Positions 17,470 through 25,505 of a stretch of 64,000 bases of DNA are shown here, in pieces. The notes under the pieces are model-generated. The model was not told the DNA's origin. It saw only the letters and a list, made by a program, of their open reading frames with translations, and did not search any database. This stretch comes from Hyphomicrobium sp. MC1 (GTDB taxonomy: Bacteria; Pseudomonadota; Alphaproteobacteria; Rhizobiales; Hyphomicrobiaceae). A program made the translations under genes and the position numbers. The first letter of the stretch is position 1. Every line of letters starts with the position of its first letter. The stretch covers positions 4,340,001 to 4,404,000 of the forward strand of contig NC_015717.1 in NCBI RefSeq assembly GCF_000253295.1, given 5' to 3'.

Positions 17470-18669
17470 TTAAGCGGGCTGCTTGAGCTGATCGGTGATT
17501 TTCTTGGCCGCGTCGGCGAGATCGTCGGCCGGAATGATCTTAAGGCCCGACTCCTTCAGGATTTTTTTGCCCAGATCGACGTTCGTGCCCTCCAGGCGGA
17601 CGACGAGCGGAACGTTGATCGCCATCTCGCGGGCCGCGGCGACGACGCCTTCAGCGATGATATCGCAACGCATGATGCCGCCGAAGATATTGACCAGGAT
17701 GCCTTTGACGGCTGGATCTTCCAGAATGAGCTTGAAGGCTGCCTGGACTTTTTCCTTCGAAGCGCCGCCGCCGACGTCGAGGAAGTTCGCAGGCTCGGCG
17801 CCATAGAGCTTGATGATGTCCATGGTCGCCATGGCAAGGCCAGCGCCGTTCACGAGGCAGCCGATGTTGCCGTCGAGCTTGACGAAGGCGAGATCGTATT
17901 TCGAGGCTTCGATTTCGGTCGGGTCTTCTTCGCCGAGGTCGCGCATGGCGACGATTTCGGGATGGCGATAGAGCGCATTTGAATCGAAATCCATCTTGCC
18001 GTCGAGGCAGATGAGCTTGCCATCCTTAGTGACGACGAGCGGGTTGATTTCGAGCAGGCTCATGTCCTTCTCGACGACCATCCTGAACAGGTTCTCAACA
18101 AGCTTTCCACAGGTTTTCACCTGATCGCCCGTGAGGCCCAGCGCGAAGGCAACCTTGCGCCCGTGGAATGGCTGGTATCCCGTGGCGGGATCGATCGTCA
18201 GCGTGTGGATCTTTTCCGGCGTATCGTGCGCGACGTCCTCAATGTTCATGCCGCCCGCCTGGCTGACGATGAACGCGACGCGGGAGGATGCACGATCGAC
18301 GAGGGCCGAGAGATAGAGTTCACGCTCGATGGCGGAACCGTCTTCTATATAGAGGCGATTGACGACGCGGCCCGCCGGTCCGGTCTGGACCGTGACGAGC
18401 GTGTTTCCGAGCATTTCCTTAGCGAAGGTTTCGACTTCCTCCAGCGACTTGGCGAGACGGACGCCGCCTTTGTCTCCGGCTGAGGCTTCCTTGAACTTGC
18501 CTTTGCCGCGACCGCCCGCGTGAATCTGAGCTTTGACGACCCAGACCGGACCGGGAAGTTTCTTTGCTGCGGCAATGGCTTCTTCGACCGAGAAAGCGGG
18601 AAAACCATTCGGTGTCGGAACCGCGTACTGACGATAAAGCTCTTTCGCCTGGTACTCGTGAATGTTCAT
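17470..18669 (-). CDS. sucC: Succinyl-CoA synthetase beta subunit (ADP-forming type)
   Basis: ATP-grasp beta subunit of succinate-CoA ligase. The start is the ATG at 18669 giving MNIHEYQAKELYRQYAVP, the standard N-terminus; the open frame extends six codons further to 18687. The 399-residue product carries the nucleotide-binding grasp region (VKAQIHAGGRGK near residue 46), metal ligands in LLEINPLVVTKDGKL near residue 198 and the CoA-ligase segment GGIMRCDIIAEGV near residue 323. It forms a complex with sucD just downstream. Confidence 0.96.
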   Translation of the reverse strand: MNIHEYQAKELYRQYAVPTPNGFPAFSVEEAIAAAKKLPGPVWVVKAQIHAGGRGKGKFKEASAGDKGGVRLAKSLEEVETFAKEMLGNTLVTVQTGPAGRVVNRLYIEDGSAIERELYLSALVDRASSRVAFIVSQAGGMNIEDVAHDTPEKIHTLTIDPATGYQPFHGRKVAFALGLTGDQVKTCGKLVENLFRMVVEKDMSLLEINPLVVTKDGKLICLDGKMDFDSNALYRHPEIVAMRDLGEEDPTEIEASKYDLAFVKLDGNIGCLVNGAGLAMATMDIIKLYGAEPANFLDVGGGASKEKVQAAFKLILEDPAVKGILVNIFGGIMRCDIIAEGVVAAAREMAINVPLVVRLEGTNVDLGKKILKESGLKIIPADDLADAAKKITDQLKQPA

Positions 18670-18773
18670 GCTCTCGCCTTGCTCCACAAAAGATTGTCAT
18701 AGCCTGCACTGGAACATGTCGCGCCGCTTTTACGCCCTAATTTAAGGGGGTAAAGGTGCCCTTCACGGGCAAT

Positions 18774-18809
18774 TGTCGACAGGCGGCGAGGCCGCCTCTT
18801 GAGTCGACA
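18774..18809. promoter_or_regulatory. Two-tier inverted repeat between sucC and the 2OG oxygenase gene
   Basis: An outer stem TGTCGAC (18774-18780) pairs with GTCGACA (18803-18809). Inside it, GGCGGC (18782-18787) pairs with GCCGCC (18791-18796). The element sits in the divergent promoter region of sucC and the oxygenase gene. There is no T-run, so a terminator is unlikely. It could be an operator or a leader hairpin; no known regulator consensus is recognised. Confidence 0.45.
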
Positions 18810-18866
18810 CTGGCGCCGCCGTAAATCGTTTTTCAATACGGGTTCAGTCAACAACGGGGAACGTCC

Positions 18867-19505
18867 ATGACTTTTGCCTGCATCAACATTGATGGCTTGA
18901 AGGCCGCGCGCACCGGTCGCGATCCCTTCAATTATCTGGTCGGCGAAAACTTCATTCAGTCGCCGGCGGTCGAGCCGCTGAAGGCAGACTTTCCGGATCT
19001 GAAAGAGCCGGGCTTTCTGACGGAGACCGACATCGGCACGGGCATCCACGGCGCGTTCGAGAAGCTTCTGGCCGATCTCAAGAGCCCGGAAGTTTCGAAG
19101 ATCGTTTCCGAGAAGCTCGACATCGATCTCGTCGGCAAGCCGAAGATGATCACCATCCGCAAGCTCTCGGCTGCGAAGGACGGGCGCATTCACACGGACG
19201 GCGAAGCCAAGATCGCCACCATGCTCACCTACTTGAACGACAAGTGGGACGGCACGGGCGCGGGTTGCCTGCGCGTGCTGAAGAACGACCACGACTTCGA
19301 GGATTACACCGAGCAGGTCAGCCCGCTGACCGGCACTGTCTTCGCATTCCGCCGGTCGGACTGGTCGTGGCATGGCCACACGCCGTTCGTCGGCGAGCGG
19401 CGCGTCGTGCAGATGACGTGGCTGCGCAGCGAAGCCGACGTGGCGCGGAAAGAGAAGCGCGGCGCGCTCTCGCACAGCCTCAAAAAGATGTTCAAGTTCG
19501 GCTGA
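18867..19505 (+). CDS. Putative Fe(II)/2-oxoglutarate-dependent oxygenase (prolyl-hydroxylase-like)
   Basis: The 212-residue product has the double-stranded beta-helix pattern of small Fe/2OG oxygenases: HTD at residues 109-111 giving the HxD iron ligands, the distal His in WSWHGHTP (H169), and an Arg nine residues later (R178 in VGERRVVQM) placed to bind 2-oxoglutarate. The stretch between them (YLNDKWDGTGAGCLRVL) resembles the strands seen in P4H-type enzymes. There is no signal peptide. It is transcribed opposite to the TCA operon and sits between sucC and mdh, amid genes for enzymes that consume 2-oxoglutarate and produce and consume succinate. The substrate is unknown. Confidence 0.75.
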   Translation: MTFACINIDGLKAARTGRDPFNYLVGENFIQSPAVEPLKADFPDLKEPGFLTETDIGTGIHGAFEKLLADLKSPEVSKIVSEKLDIDLVGKPKMITIRKLSAAKDGRIHTDGEAKIATMLTYLNDKWDGTGAGCLRVLKNDHDFEDYTEQVSPLTGTVFAFRRSDWSWHGHTPFVGERRVVQMTWLRSEADVARKEKRGALSHSLKKMFKFG

Positions 19506-19528
19506 GGCCGAACTTTCGATCGTCAATG

Positions 19529-19567
19529 AGGAGTGGCGTGACTGCACGGTTGCGCCGCTCCTTTTTT
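19529..19567 (+). terminator. Rho-independent terminator after the 2OG oxygenase gene
   Basis: AGGAGTGGCG (19529-19538) pairs with CGCCGCTCCT (19553-19562, one G-T pair), followed by six T. It lies between two converging genes and overlaps the end of mdh. Confidence 0.75.
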
Positions 19568-20537
19568 ATTTTGCAAGCGCCGGGCTGATCGTCTTGCACG
19601 CCTCGATGAGGCCCTGCACGGAGGCAACCGATTTGGCGAACATCGCCTTTTCGCCTTCGTCCATGGCAAGTTCGACGACTTTCTCAACGCCGCCCGCACC
19701 GATAATGACGGGCACGCCGACGTAGGTGTCTTTCAAGCCGTATTCGCCATTCAGGTGGGCGGCGCAGGGCAGCATCCGCTTCTTGTCCTTGAGGTAGCTT
19801 TCCGCCATCGAGATTGCGGAAGCTGCGGGCGCATAGAACGCCGAACCGGTGCCAAGCAGCCCAACGATCTCACCGCCACCGCCGCGCGTGCGCTTGATCA
19901 TGGCGTCGAGGCTTTCCTGGCTGAAGAAGCCGAGCTTCACGCAATCCGGCAGCGGCACGCCGCCGATCGTCGAATAGCGGACCATCGGCACCATATCGTC
20001 GCCGTGGCCGCCGAGCGTCATAGCGCGAACGTCTTCAATAGAGACACCGGCCGCTTCAGCGAGGAAGCAGGAGAAACGCGCGCTGTCGAGCACGCCCGCC
20101 ATGCCGACGACCTTGTTCGCCGGAAGGCCTGAAAACTTCTGAAGCGCCCAGACCATGGCGTCGAGCGGGTTGGTGATACAGATGACGAAAGCATTCGGCG
20201 CATGCGTTTTGATCGCCGCGCCGACCTGCTCCATCACCTTGAGGTTGGTGCCGATGAGATCGTCGCGGCTCATCCCGGGCTTGCGCGGAACGCCCGCGGT
20301 GACGATGCAAACGTCGGCGCCAGCGATGGCTTCGTATTCGTCGGTGCCGGCTCCCGAAAGCTTGGCGTTGTAGCCCTCGACTGCCGCCGTCTGCGCCAGA
20401 TCGAGCGCTTTGCCCTTTGCGACGCCCGCCAACATGTCGGTCATGACGATGTCGCCGAGCTCCTTGAGCCCGGCCAAGAGGGCAAGCGTTCCACCGATCT
20501 GTCCGGATCCGATCAGTGCGATTTTGGTGCGCGCCAT
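19566..20537 (-). CDS. mdh: Malate dehydrogenase
   Basis: NAD-dependent malate/oxaloacetate dehydrogenase of the TCA cycle, of the lactate-dehydrogenase-like type usual in Alphaproteobacteria (323 residues). It starts MARTKIALIGSGQIGGTLA, the Rossmann motif. The substrate-binding arginines are in AGVPRKPGMSRDDL near residue 83, and the catalytic His is in LGGHGDDMVP near residue 175. The order zapE-mdh-sucC on one strand is typical, although here the oxygenase gene separates mdh from sucC. Confidence 0.96.
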   Translation of the reverse strand: MARTKIALIGSGQIGGTLALLAGLKELGDIVMTDMLAGVAKGKALDLAQTAAVEGYNAKLSGAGTDEYEAIAGADVCIVTAGVPRKPGMSRDDLIGTNLKVMEQVGAAIKTHAPNAFVICITNPLDAMVWALQKFSGLPANKVVGMAGVLDSARFSCFLAEAAGVSIEDVRAMTLGGHGDDMVPMVRYSTIGGVPLPDCVKLGFFSQESLDAMIKRTRGGGGEIVGLLGTGSAFYAPAASAISMAESYLKDKKRMLPCAAHLNGEYGLKDTYVGVPVIIGAGGVEKVVELAMDEGEKAMFAKSVASVQGLIEACKTISPALAK

Positions 20538-20721
20538 GCTGCTTCCCCCAGGATCAATTCATTAATGACTATGTCTGCGACAAACGATTACAGCGTTGCT
20601 GCCTAATCAAAATCCTCAGGGCGTCAAGCGCAAGCCGCAAGTTTCATCCGAAAGTCTCATCGCACGGTGAGAAAACGAGCGCCACTGCCCGATTGGATCA
20701 GAATTGCCTGTCCGTTCGCCA

Positions 20722-21882
20722 TCAATGACGGCTGCGACCGCCGGAGTGCCCAGCAAGGTAGGCCTCGGAGCGCATTTCGGTGAGGCGGGATGCCGTTCGC
20801 TCGAACAACTCGGCGCCGTCGCCCTTCGGATAAAGAGACGAAGGTTCGGCCGCCGCCGAGGCGATGAGACAAATGCGATTATCATAAAGAGCATCGACCA
20901 GAGTGATGAAGCGGCGGGCAACGTCGCGGCGGTCGGGTGCCAACAGCGGGATGTCGTCGATCAGAACGGTATGAAAGGCGTGCGCGATGTGCAGGTAATC
21001 GTTGGCGCCGAGCGGCACATCGCAGAGATCGCGGAAATTGAAGCGGGCGACACCCATCGACGCGAGCGGCACCGGCACCTTCCGGCCCAGCACTTCGATG
21101 ATCTGCGGCTTGCCCGGATGATTGCCGGTCAGGCGTGACCAGTGCGTATCGAGCGCGGCCTTCGCGGCGGTGTCAGAGGGGTAAAAATAGAGCTGAAGAC
21201 CCGACAGCTTATCGAGGCGGAAGTCTTTCTTGGCGCCAAGCTCGATGACATCCAGTTTCTTTTCCAGATGCGCGATGAAGGGCAGGAAAAGCTGGCGGTT
21301 GAGACCGTTCTTATAGAGGTTGGCGGGAACGGCATTCGACGTCGTGACGATGATTGTGCCGGCAGCGAACAACGCTTCGAACAGACGCCCCAGGATCATC
21401 GCATCGGCGATGTCCGTGACGTGCATTTCGTCGAAGCAGAGAAGGCGCGCCTCTTTCGCAATCTCTTCGGCGACGTGCGGGATCGGATCGCCTGGCAGAT
21501 CGTGGCGCGCTCTGGCAATGCGATCGTGAACGTCGGCCATGAATTCGTGGAAGTGGGCGCGGCGCTTGGGTGCGAAGGATGTCTCTTCGAAAAAGAGATC
21601 CATCAGCATCGTCTTGCCACGACCGACCGAGCCCCAGATATAGAGTCCGCGCGGCGGCTCCGGCGGCTTGCCGAACAGTTTCGACAGCACGCCGTTCTTG
21701 GGCTTGTAGGACGCGAGCTGCGTTTCGAGCGCATCAAGACGAGCGGCGACCTCGGCTTGTGCGGGGTCTGACTCGATTTCGTTTTCCGCCAGCCGCCGCC
21801 GATATCCCTCGAGGATTGTCGCCATCATGCCCTCAACCACCTGCTGGTGACTTCGGTAATCGTGCGGACGCGGAAGACGCAA
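20722..21882 (-). CDS. zapE: Cell division protein ZapE (AFG1-like ATPase)
   Basis: Z-ring-associated ATPase of the AFG1/ZapE family. The 386 residues carry Walker A WGSVGRGKTMLMDLFFE near residue 83, Walker B LLCFDEMHVTDIADAMILG near residue 147 and the sensor region IIVTTSNAVPANLYKNGLNR near residue 177. The C-terminal half matches the family (FRDLCDVPLGANDYLHIA, RRFITLVDALYDNRICL). The start is uncertain between the ATG at 21882 and Met codons at residues 19 and 20 (MMATILEGYRRRL). It is the first gene of the minus-strand block leading into mdh. Confidence 0.93.
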   Translation of the reverse strand: MRLPRPHDYRSHQQVVEGMMATILEGYRRRLAENEIESDPAQAEVAARLDALETQLASYKPKNGVLSKLFGKPPEPPRGLYIWGSVGRGKTMLMDLFFEETSFAPKRRAHFHEFMADVHDRIARARHDLPGDPIPHVAEEIAKEARLLCFDEMHVTDIADAMILGRLFEALFAAGTIIVTTSNAVPANLYKNGLNRQLFLPFIAHLEKKLDVIELGAKKDFRLDKLSGLQLYFYPSDTAAKAALDTHWSRLTGNHPGKPQIIEVLGRKVPVPLASMGVARFNFRDLCDVPLGANDYLHIAHAFHTVLIDDIPLLAPDRRDVARRFITLVDALYDNRICLIASAAAEPSSLYPKGDGAELFERTASRLTEMRSEAYLAGHSGGRSRH

Positions 21883-22102
21883 CAGGCAGGAGCCGCGACG
21901 AATTGAAGTGGCGGATTGCCACCGCTCCGCTGGCGACTGCCGCCGAACGCCGTCCGTTCAGGCGCGCTTCATCTCCGTCGGTTAAAAGTGCATTGCTGCC
22001 CTGCAGCATTTTCTATCGCTCCGCACAAAATCATCGCCATTTTAGCGGACGAATTAAGCGGTTAACGGCTGGCGGGCCGCCCGCATCGAGGAGTTGGTTA
22101 CA

Positions 22103-22699
22103 ATGTTGAATGAGGCCTCGGAGGCAAGTGCCGAACATATCGGATTGATCCGCCGCTTGCTGACGAGCGAAACCTATCTGCTGCGCGAACATCTGCAGCG
22201 TCTTGATCATGAGGCGCGCCATCGCCGGTTCGGGCACGATGTGTCGGATGACTTCATCAACCGCTACTCAGCGCACGCCGGCGACTTCGGCAACGTCACG
22301 TTCGGATATTTCGTCGATGGCGAAGTGCGCGCGGTTGCCGAGTTGCGTCCTGACATTCTGATGCATCGCGACGGCGCTGAAGTTGCGTTCTCGGTCGAGA
22401 GGCCATTCGCCAATCGCGGAATTGCAACACAGCTGATGGGCCGCGTCATTCGCACCGCGCGCAATCGCGGATTTCGGCACCTCATTCTTGTTTGCTTACC
22501 CGACAACGCGAAGATGCAAGCCATCGCGCGTCACTATGGAGCCGAACTCAAAGTCGAAGATGGATCGATCATCGCCGACATCGTGCCGAAGGATCCAGAT
22601 TACCAATCGTGGTTCTCCGAGATCCTCGATGAGCGGATGACATATCTTCAGTCGGCGCTCGATTTGCAAAAGCGCGTGCGCGGATCAATTGTGTTGTGA
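22103..22699 (+). CDS. GNAT family N-acetyltransferase
   Basis: Probable acetyltransferase of the GNAT fold, 198 residues. The acetyl-CoA-binding region is visible as VERPFANRGIATQLMGRVIR around residues 97-116, a version of the R/Q-x-x-G-x-G/A loop, followed by the strand HLILVCLPDNAKMQAIARHY. The start is the ATG at 22103 with GAGGAG upstream; an in-frame TTG at 22094 adds three residues. The gene diverges from zapE. The substrate cannot be inferred. Confidence 0.8.
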   Translation: MLNEASEASAEHIGLIRRLLTSETYLLREHLQRLDHEARHRRFGHDVSDDFINRYSAHAGDFGNVTFGYFVDGEVRAVAELRPDILMHRDGAEVAFSVERPFANRGIATQLMGRVIRTARNRGFRHLILVCLPDNAKMQAIARHYGAELKVEDGSIIADIVPKDPDYQSWFSEILDERMTYLQSALDLQKRVRGSIVL

Positions 22700-22980
22700 T
22701 GCTCTTCGCGCTCGCTGCGAAGATGTGAAATTGCGATTTTTTGAGTTCGGAACGGCACTGCAGTAGGCTCGGCGCGCTGCGAAATTTGCCGGTGGGAGTC
22801 TAGCCGGGTACCCCCAAAAGTCGAAAAATAAGAAAAAATGCGACTTTAATGTCACAGATGACCGTTAATAAACTCCTTTTTGCCCGCAATATCAAACTTC
22901 TTCGTCTACAAACTTCTGGAATTTGCTCATGTTTGCAGAGTTCGAGCTGATTCGAACATCCTAGAGGGAGATTTAGAACT

Positions 22981-23121
22981 ATGGCTAAGGCAGTTAAAGC
23001 AGCGAAGAAGACGGCGGCTAAGAAGACCTCGGCTCGCAAGAAGCCGGTCGCGAAGAAGGCCCCCGCTAAGAAGACGGTCAAGAAGGCTGTCAAGAAGACC
23101 GCGAAGAAGAAGGCCGCCTAA
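22981..23121 (+). CDS. Histone-H1-like lysine/alanine-rich protein, 46 aa
   Basis: This short gene reads MAKAVKAAKK at its start and continues as repeats of the KKxxAKK type (AKKTAAKK, AKKAPAKK, KKAVKKTAKKKAA). Nearly half the residues are Lys, with Ala most of the rest and no acidic residue. A ribosome binding site AGAGGGAG lies about 11 bases before the ATG. Such tails resemble eukaryotic H1 C-termini and bacterial H1-like proteins (Hc1, AlgP, BpH1) that bind DNA without sequence specificity. This one is only the tail, with no folded domain. The antisense frame is a Leu-rich shadow. It stands alone between a GNAT gene and a convergent secreted-protein gene. Confidence 0.8.
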   Translation: MAKAVKAAKKTAAKKTSARKKPVAKKAPAKKTVKKAVKKTAKKKAA

Positions 23122-23336
23122 TCCATTCGCGTTTCGGGGCCATGGACTGGGCATTCTGGCTTCGATCGCAAATGCTTATTGGCGAACGGGCGCCCCTACT
23201 AGCGCCCCTTCCTTTCCGAGAAATGGCCGGGCGACAGCGATAGCGTCACCGGCCATATTCTTTGCGACCAACCGAATTCCTGCCCAGCTGCTTAAGTTGC
23301 AGCATCATCTCTTTTTTTGATTCATATGAAACGCTC

Positions 23337-23373
23337 ATCGGGCAGGTCGAAATCTCGACCTGCCCGATTTTAT
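23337..23373. terminator. Strong hairpin terminator in a convergent intergenic region
   Basis: ATCGGGCAGGTCGA (23337-23350) pairs perfectly with TCGACCTGCCCGAT (23355-23368) over 14 base pairs with a four-base loop, followed by TTTTATT on the plus strand. It ends rightward transcription about 215 bases after the histone-like gene and probably also serves the converging gene that stops at 23393. Confidence 0.8.
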
Positions 23374-23392
23374 TGCGTTGTTGCGGACGTTA

Positions 23393-24007
23393 TCAGCCCG
23401 AAGTGCGGAACACAGCGCCGGCAACCGACATCGGCCGCTCGCGGACCCTGTTTCCGTCGTTACCCGACTTGACGATCCACTGGCCATTCGCAGAACGGCC
23501 GGTGATCATGCCGACGTGATGCGGCCAGACGACTACGGCGCCGACCCTCGGGCCGCTCGCGCGTCCGTAATGGCGCCAGTTGGCAGCGAGATTGTATTCC
23601 GGACCGCCGCCAAGTTGCGTGCGCATCCACCAGCCGCACCAAGCGCGCGGACGGCCACCGACGCCACCTGCCGATGCATACCGGCGGCCGCTCGAATAGT
23701 GGCGCTGCGCATAGCGACGCTGGCCGTAGTACTGGCGGTGTACGCGACCGCTGTAGGCATAACGGCGACGCTCGCTCGAGCGATACGCGTAGCGGGATGC
23801 CGATTTGCGGTATGCGTACTGACGGCGGGTATAGCGGCGGTCAGCGCGTTCGGCGTAGCGTCCGCTGTAGGCCCGCCTGCCATTCCAATGCGCGTGAGAA
23901 CGTTCGTAACGATCCCCCTTATGGCCGCGATACTCGCGGGCCTCCGCCGACGACATCCCAGCCACCCAGGCCAGAGCCATCGCCACTGCGATTAAACCCA
24001 ATCGCAT
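23393..24007 (-). CDS. Secreted CHAP-like (TIGR02594-type) protein with an Arg/Tyr-rich linker
   Basis: The product from the ATG at 24007 (AAGGAG six bases upstream) has 204 residues. A signal peptide (LGLIAVAMALAWVAGMSSAEA) is followed by about 85 residues dominated by Arg, Tyr, Ser and His (for example RRYTRRQYAYRKSASRYAYR), then a compact C-terminal domain. That domain has the Cys-His layout of CHAP/NlpC-like peptidoglycan amidases: RAWCGWWMR with the candidate nucleophile near residue 124, GAVVVWPHHVGMITG with the candidate His near residue 159, and IVKSGNDGN. A cell-wall hydrolase or binding role is likely, the basic linker perhaps holding it to anionic wall or outer-membrane polymers (inference). 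Confidence 0.75.
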   Translation of the reverse strand: MRLGLIAVAMALAWVAGMSSAEAREYRGHKGDRYERSHAHWNGRRAYSGRYAERADRRYTRRQYAYRKSASRYAYRSSERRRYAYSGRVHRQYYGQRRYAQRHYSSGRRYASAGGVGGRPRAWCGWWMRTQLGGGPEYNLAANWRHYGRASGPRVGAVVVWPHHVGMITGRSANGQWIVKSGNDGNRVRERPMSVAGAVFRTSG

Positions 24008-24350
24008 TTTCCACTCCTTCACTTGTCTTCACAAACGGGGCGCATCCACCGTCTCAATGGGGCGAAAACAAGAGAGGATTCGACGCGCGGCATATCGTCA
24101 GAGGACGGTACAACTGACGCGCGTAGGCCGATTCAAGCCGATTTATGAGAAGTTTAGCTTAAATGCTCCGTGATCGGATTTTGTTAATCGCTACTGTTAG
24201 GCGAAAAAATTGTGAAGTTTGCGTACGGAACGCCGCCATATGTGAACACTTTTATTGCGCTGCAATGGCGCTTATTTGAGCTTTGGCTGCGGCGACTGTC
24301 CGCAGTTTGACGCCATAAATTCGCACATTCAAATTCAAAGGACGCATTTC
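24008..24350. other. Divergent intergenic region, relatively AT-rich
   Basis: This 343-base gap separates the divergent CHAP-like and aldo/keto reductase genes and should hold both promoters. It is richer in A and T than the surrounding genes, notably at 24150-24270. I see no convincing gene, RNA or repeat in it. Confidence 0.5.
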
Positions 24351-25376
24351 ATGGACTATCGACGGCTCGGCGCGTCCGGGCTTTCCGTGCCTCTATTGAG
24401 CTTAGGTGCAGCGACATTCGGCGGATCGGGGGAATTCTTCGGCGCATGGGGTTCTAGTGACGTTGCGGAAGCGCGGCGCATGATCGATCTCTGTCTTGAC
24501 GCTGGAGTTACGCTTTTCGATACGGCCGATGTTTATTCCAAGGGCAATTCGGAAACCGTTCTTGGCGAAGCCCTGAAAGGGCGCAGAGATAAAGCTCTGA
24601 TTTCGACGAAAGCGACGTTCCGTTTCGGTGATGATCCGAATGATGTCGGCTCGTCGCGATTTCACATTCTGAAAACCTGCGAAGCGCAACTCAAGCGTTT
24701 GCAGACGGACCATATCGATATCTTCCAATTGCACGGCTTCGACGCGATGACGCCGCCGGAAGAAGTTCTGTCCACGCTCGATCAATTGGTTCGCGACGGC
24801 AAAATTCGCTACGTCGGCGTTTCGAATTTTTCGGGCTGGCATTTGATGAAGTCGCTCGCTGTTGCGGACCGCTACGGATACCCGCGCTACGTCGCCAACC
24901 AGACCTATTATTCGCTGATCGGGCGCGATTACGAATGGGAGCTGATGCCGCTGGGATTGGACCAGGGACTCGGCGCGCTCGTTTGGAGCCCGCTCGGATG
25001 GGGCCGTCTCACAGGCAAGATCCGCCGCGGTCAGCCGCTTCCGGACGTTAGCCGCCTGCACAAGACCGCCGACATGGGGCCGCCGGTATCTGATGAGTAC
25101 GTCTACACCGTCGTCGATGCGCTCGATGAGGTCGCGAAGGAGACGGGAAAGAGCATCCCGCAGATCGCACTCAACTGGCTGTTGCACCGGCCGACGGTTT
25201 CGAGCGTCATCATCGGCGCGCGGAATGAGCAGCAATTGAAGGACAATCTCGGCGCCATCGGCTGGAGCCTGACGGCGGAACAGATTGCCAAGCTCGACGC
25301 CGCGAGCGAAACGCCGAAGGCCTATCCCTACTGGCATCAGTCGGGCTTTGCGGAACGCAATCCGCCGCCAGTATAA
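24351..25376 (+). CDS. Aldo/keto reductase
   Basis: NADPH-dependent oxidoreductase of the aldo/keto reductase superfamily, 341 residues from the ATG at 24351 (MDYRRLGASGLSVP), preceded by AAAGGA. The catalytic tetrad fits: Asp and Tyr in FDTADVYS near residue 62-69, Lys in ALISTKATF near residue 84, and His in IDIFQLHGFD near residue 125. The cofactor segment is SVIIGARNEQQLKDNLGAI near residue 284. The open frame begins upstream at 24255 but only the later start matches the family. The physiological substrate is unknown. It stands alone, followed by ppk2. Confidence 0.9.
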   Translation: MDYRRLGASGLSVPLLSLGAATFGGSGEFFGAWGSSDVAEARRMIDLCLDAGVTLFDTADVYSKGNSETVLGEALKGRRDKALISTKATFRFGDDPNDVGSSRFHILKTCEAQLKRLQTDHIDIFQLHGFDAMTPPEEVLSTLDQLVRDGKIRYVGVSNFSGWHLMKSLAVADRYGYPRYVANQTYYSLIGRDYEWELMPLGLDQGLGALVWSPLGWGRLTGKIRRGQPLPDVSRLHKTADMGPPVSDEYVYTVVDALDEVAKETGKSIPQIALNWLLHRPTVSSVIIGARNEQQLKDNLGAIGWSLTAEQIAKLDAASETPKAYPYWHQSGFAERNPPPV

Positions 25377-25505
25377 TTTGCTTTCAGGGCAGCGCCGTTC
25401 AACAAGCTTGGCCAATGGCCAAGCTTGTCACAGCGATGTCACACGGCTCGTCTGTCTATCGGCCTTGCGGCTGAAGCGAGCCACCGAGAAAGAGGTTATC
25501 GAGCG

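Noticed and set aside
18100..18120. TTTCCACAGG and similar sequences as DnaA boxes
   Set aside because: They lie inside sucC, are isolated, and have only partial matches to TTATCCACA.
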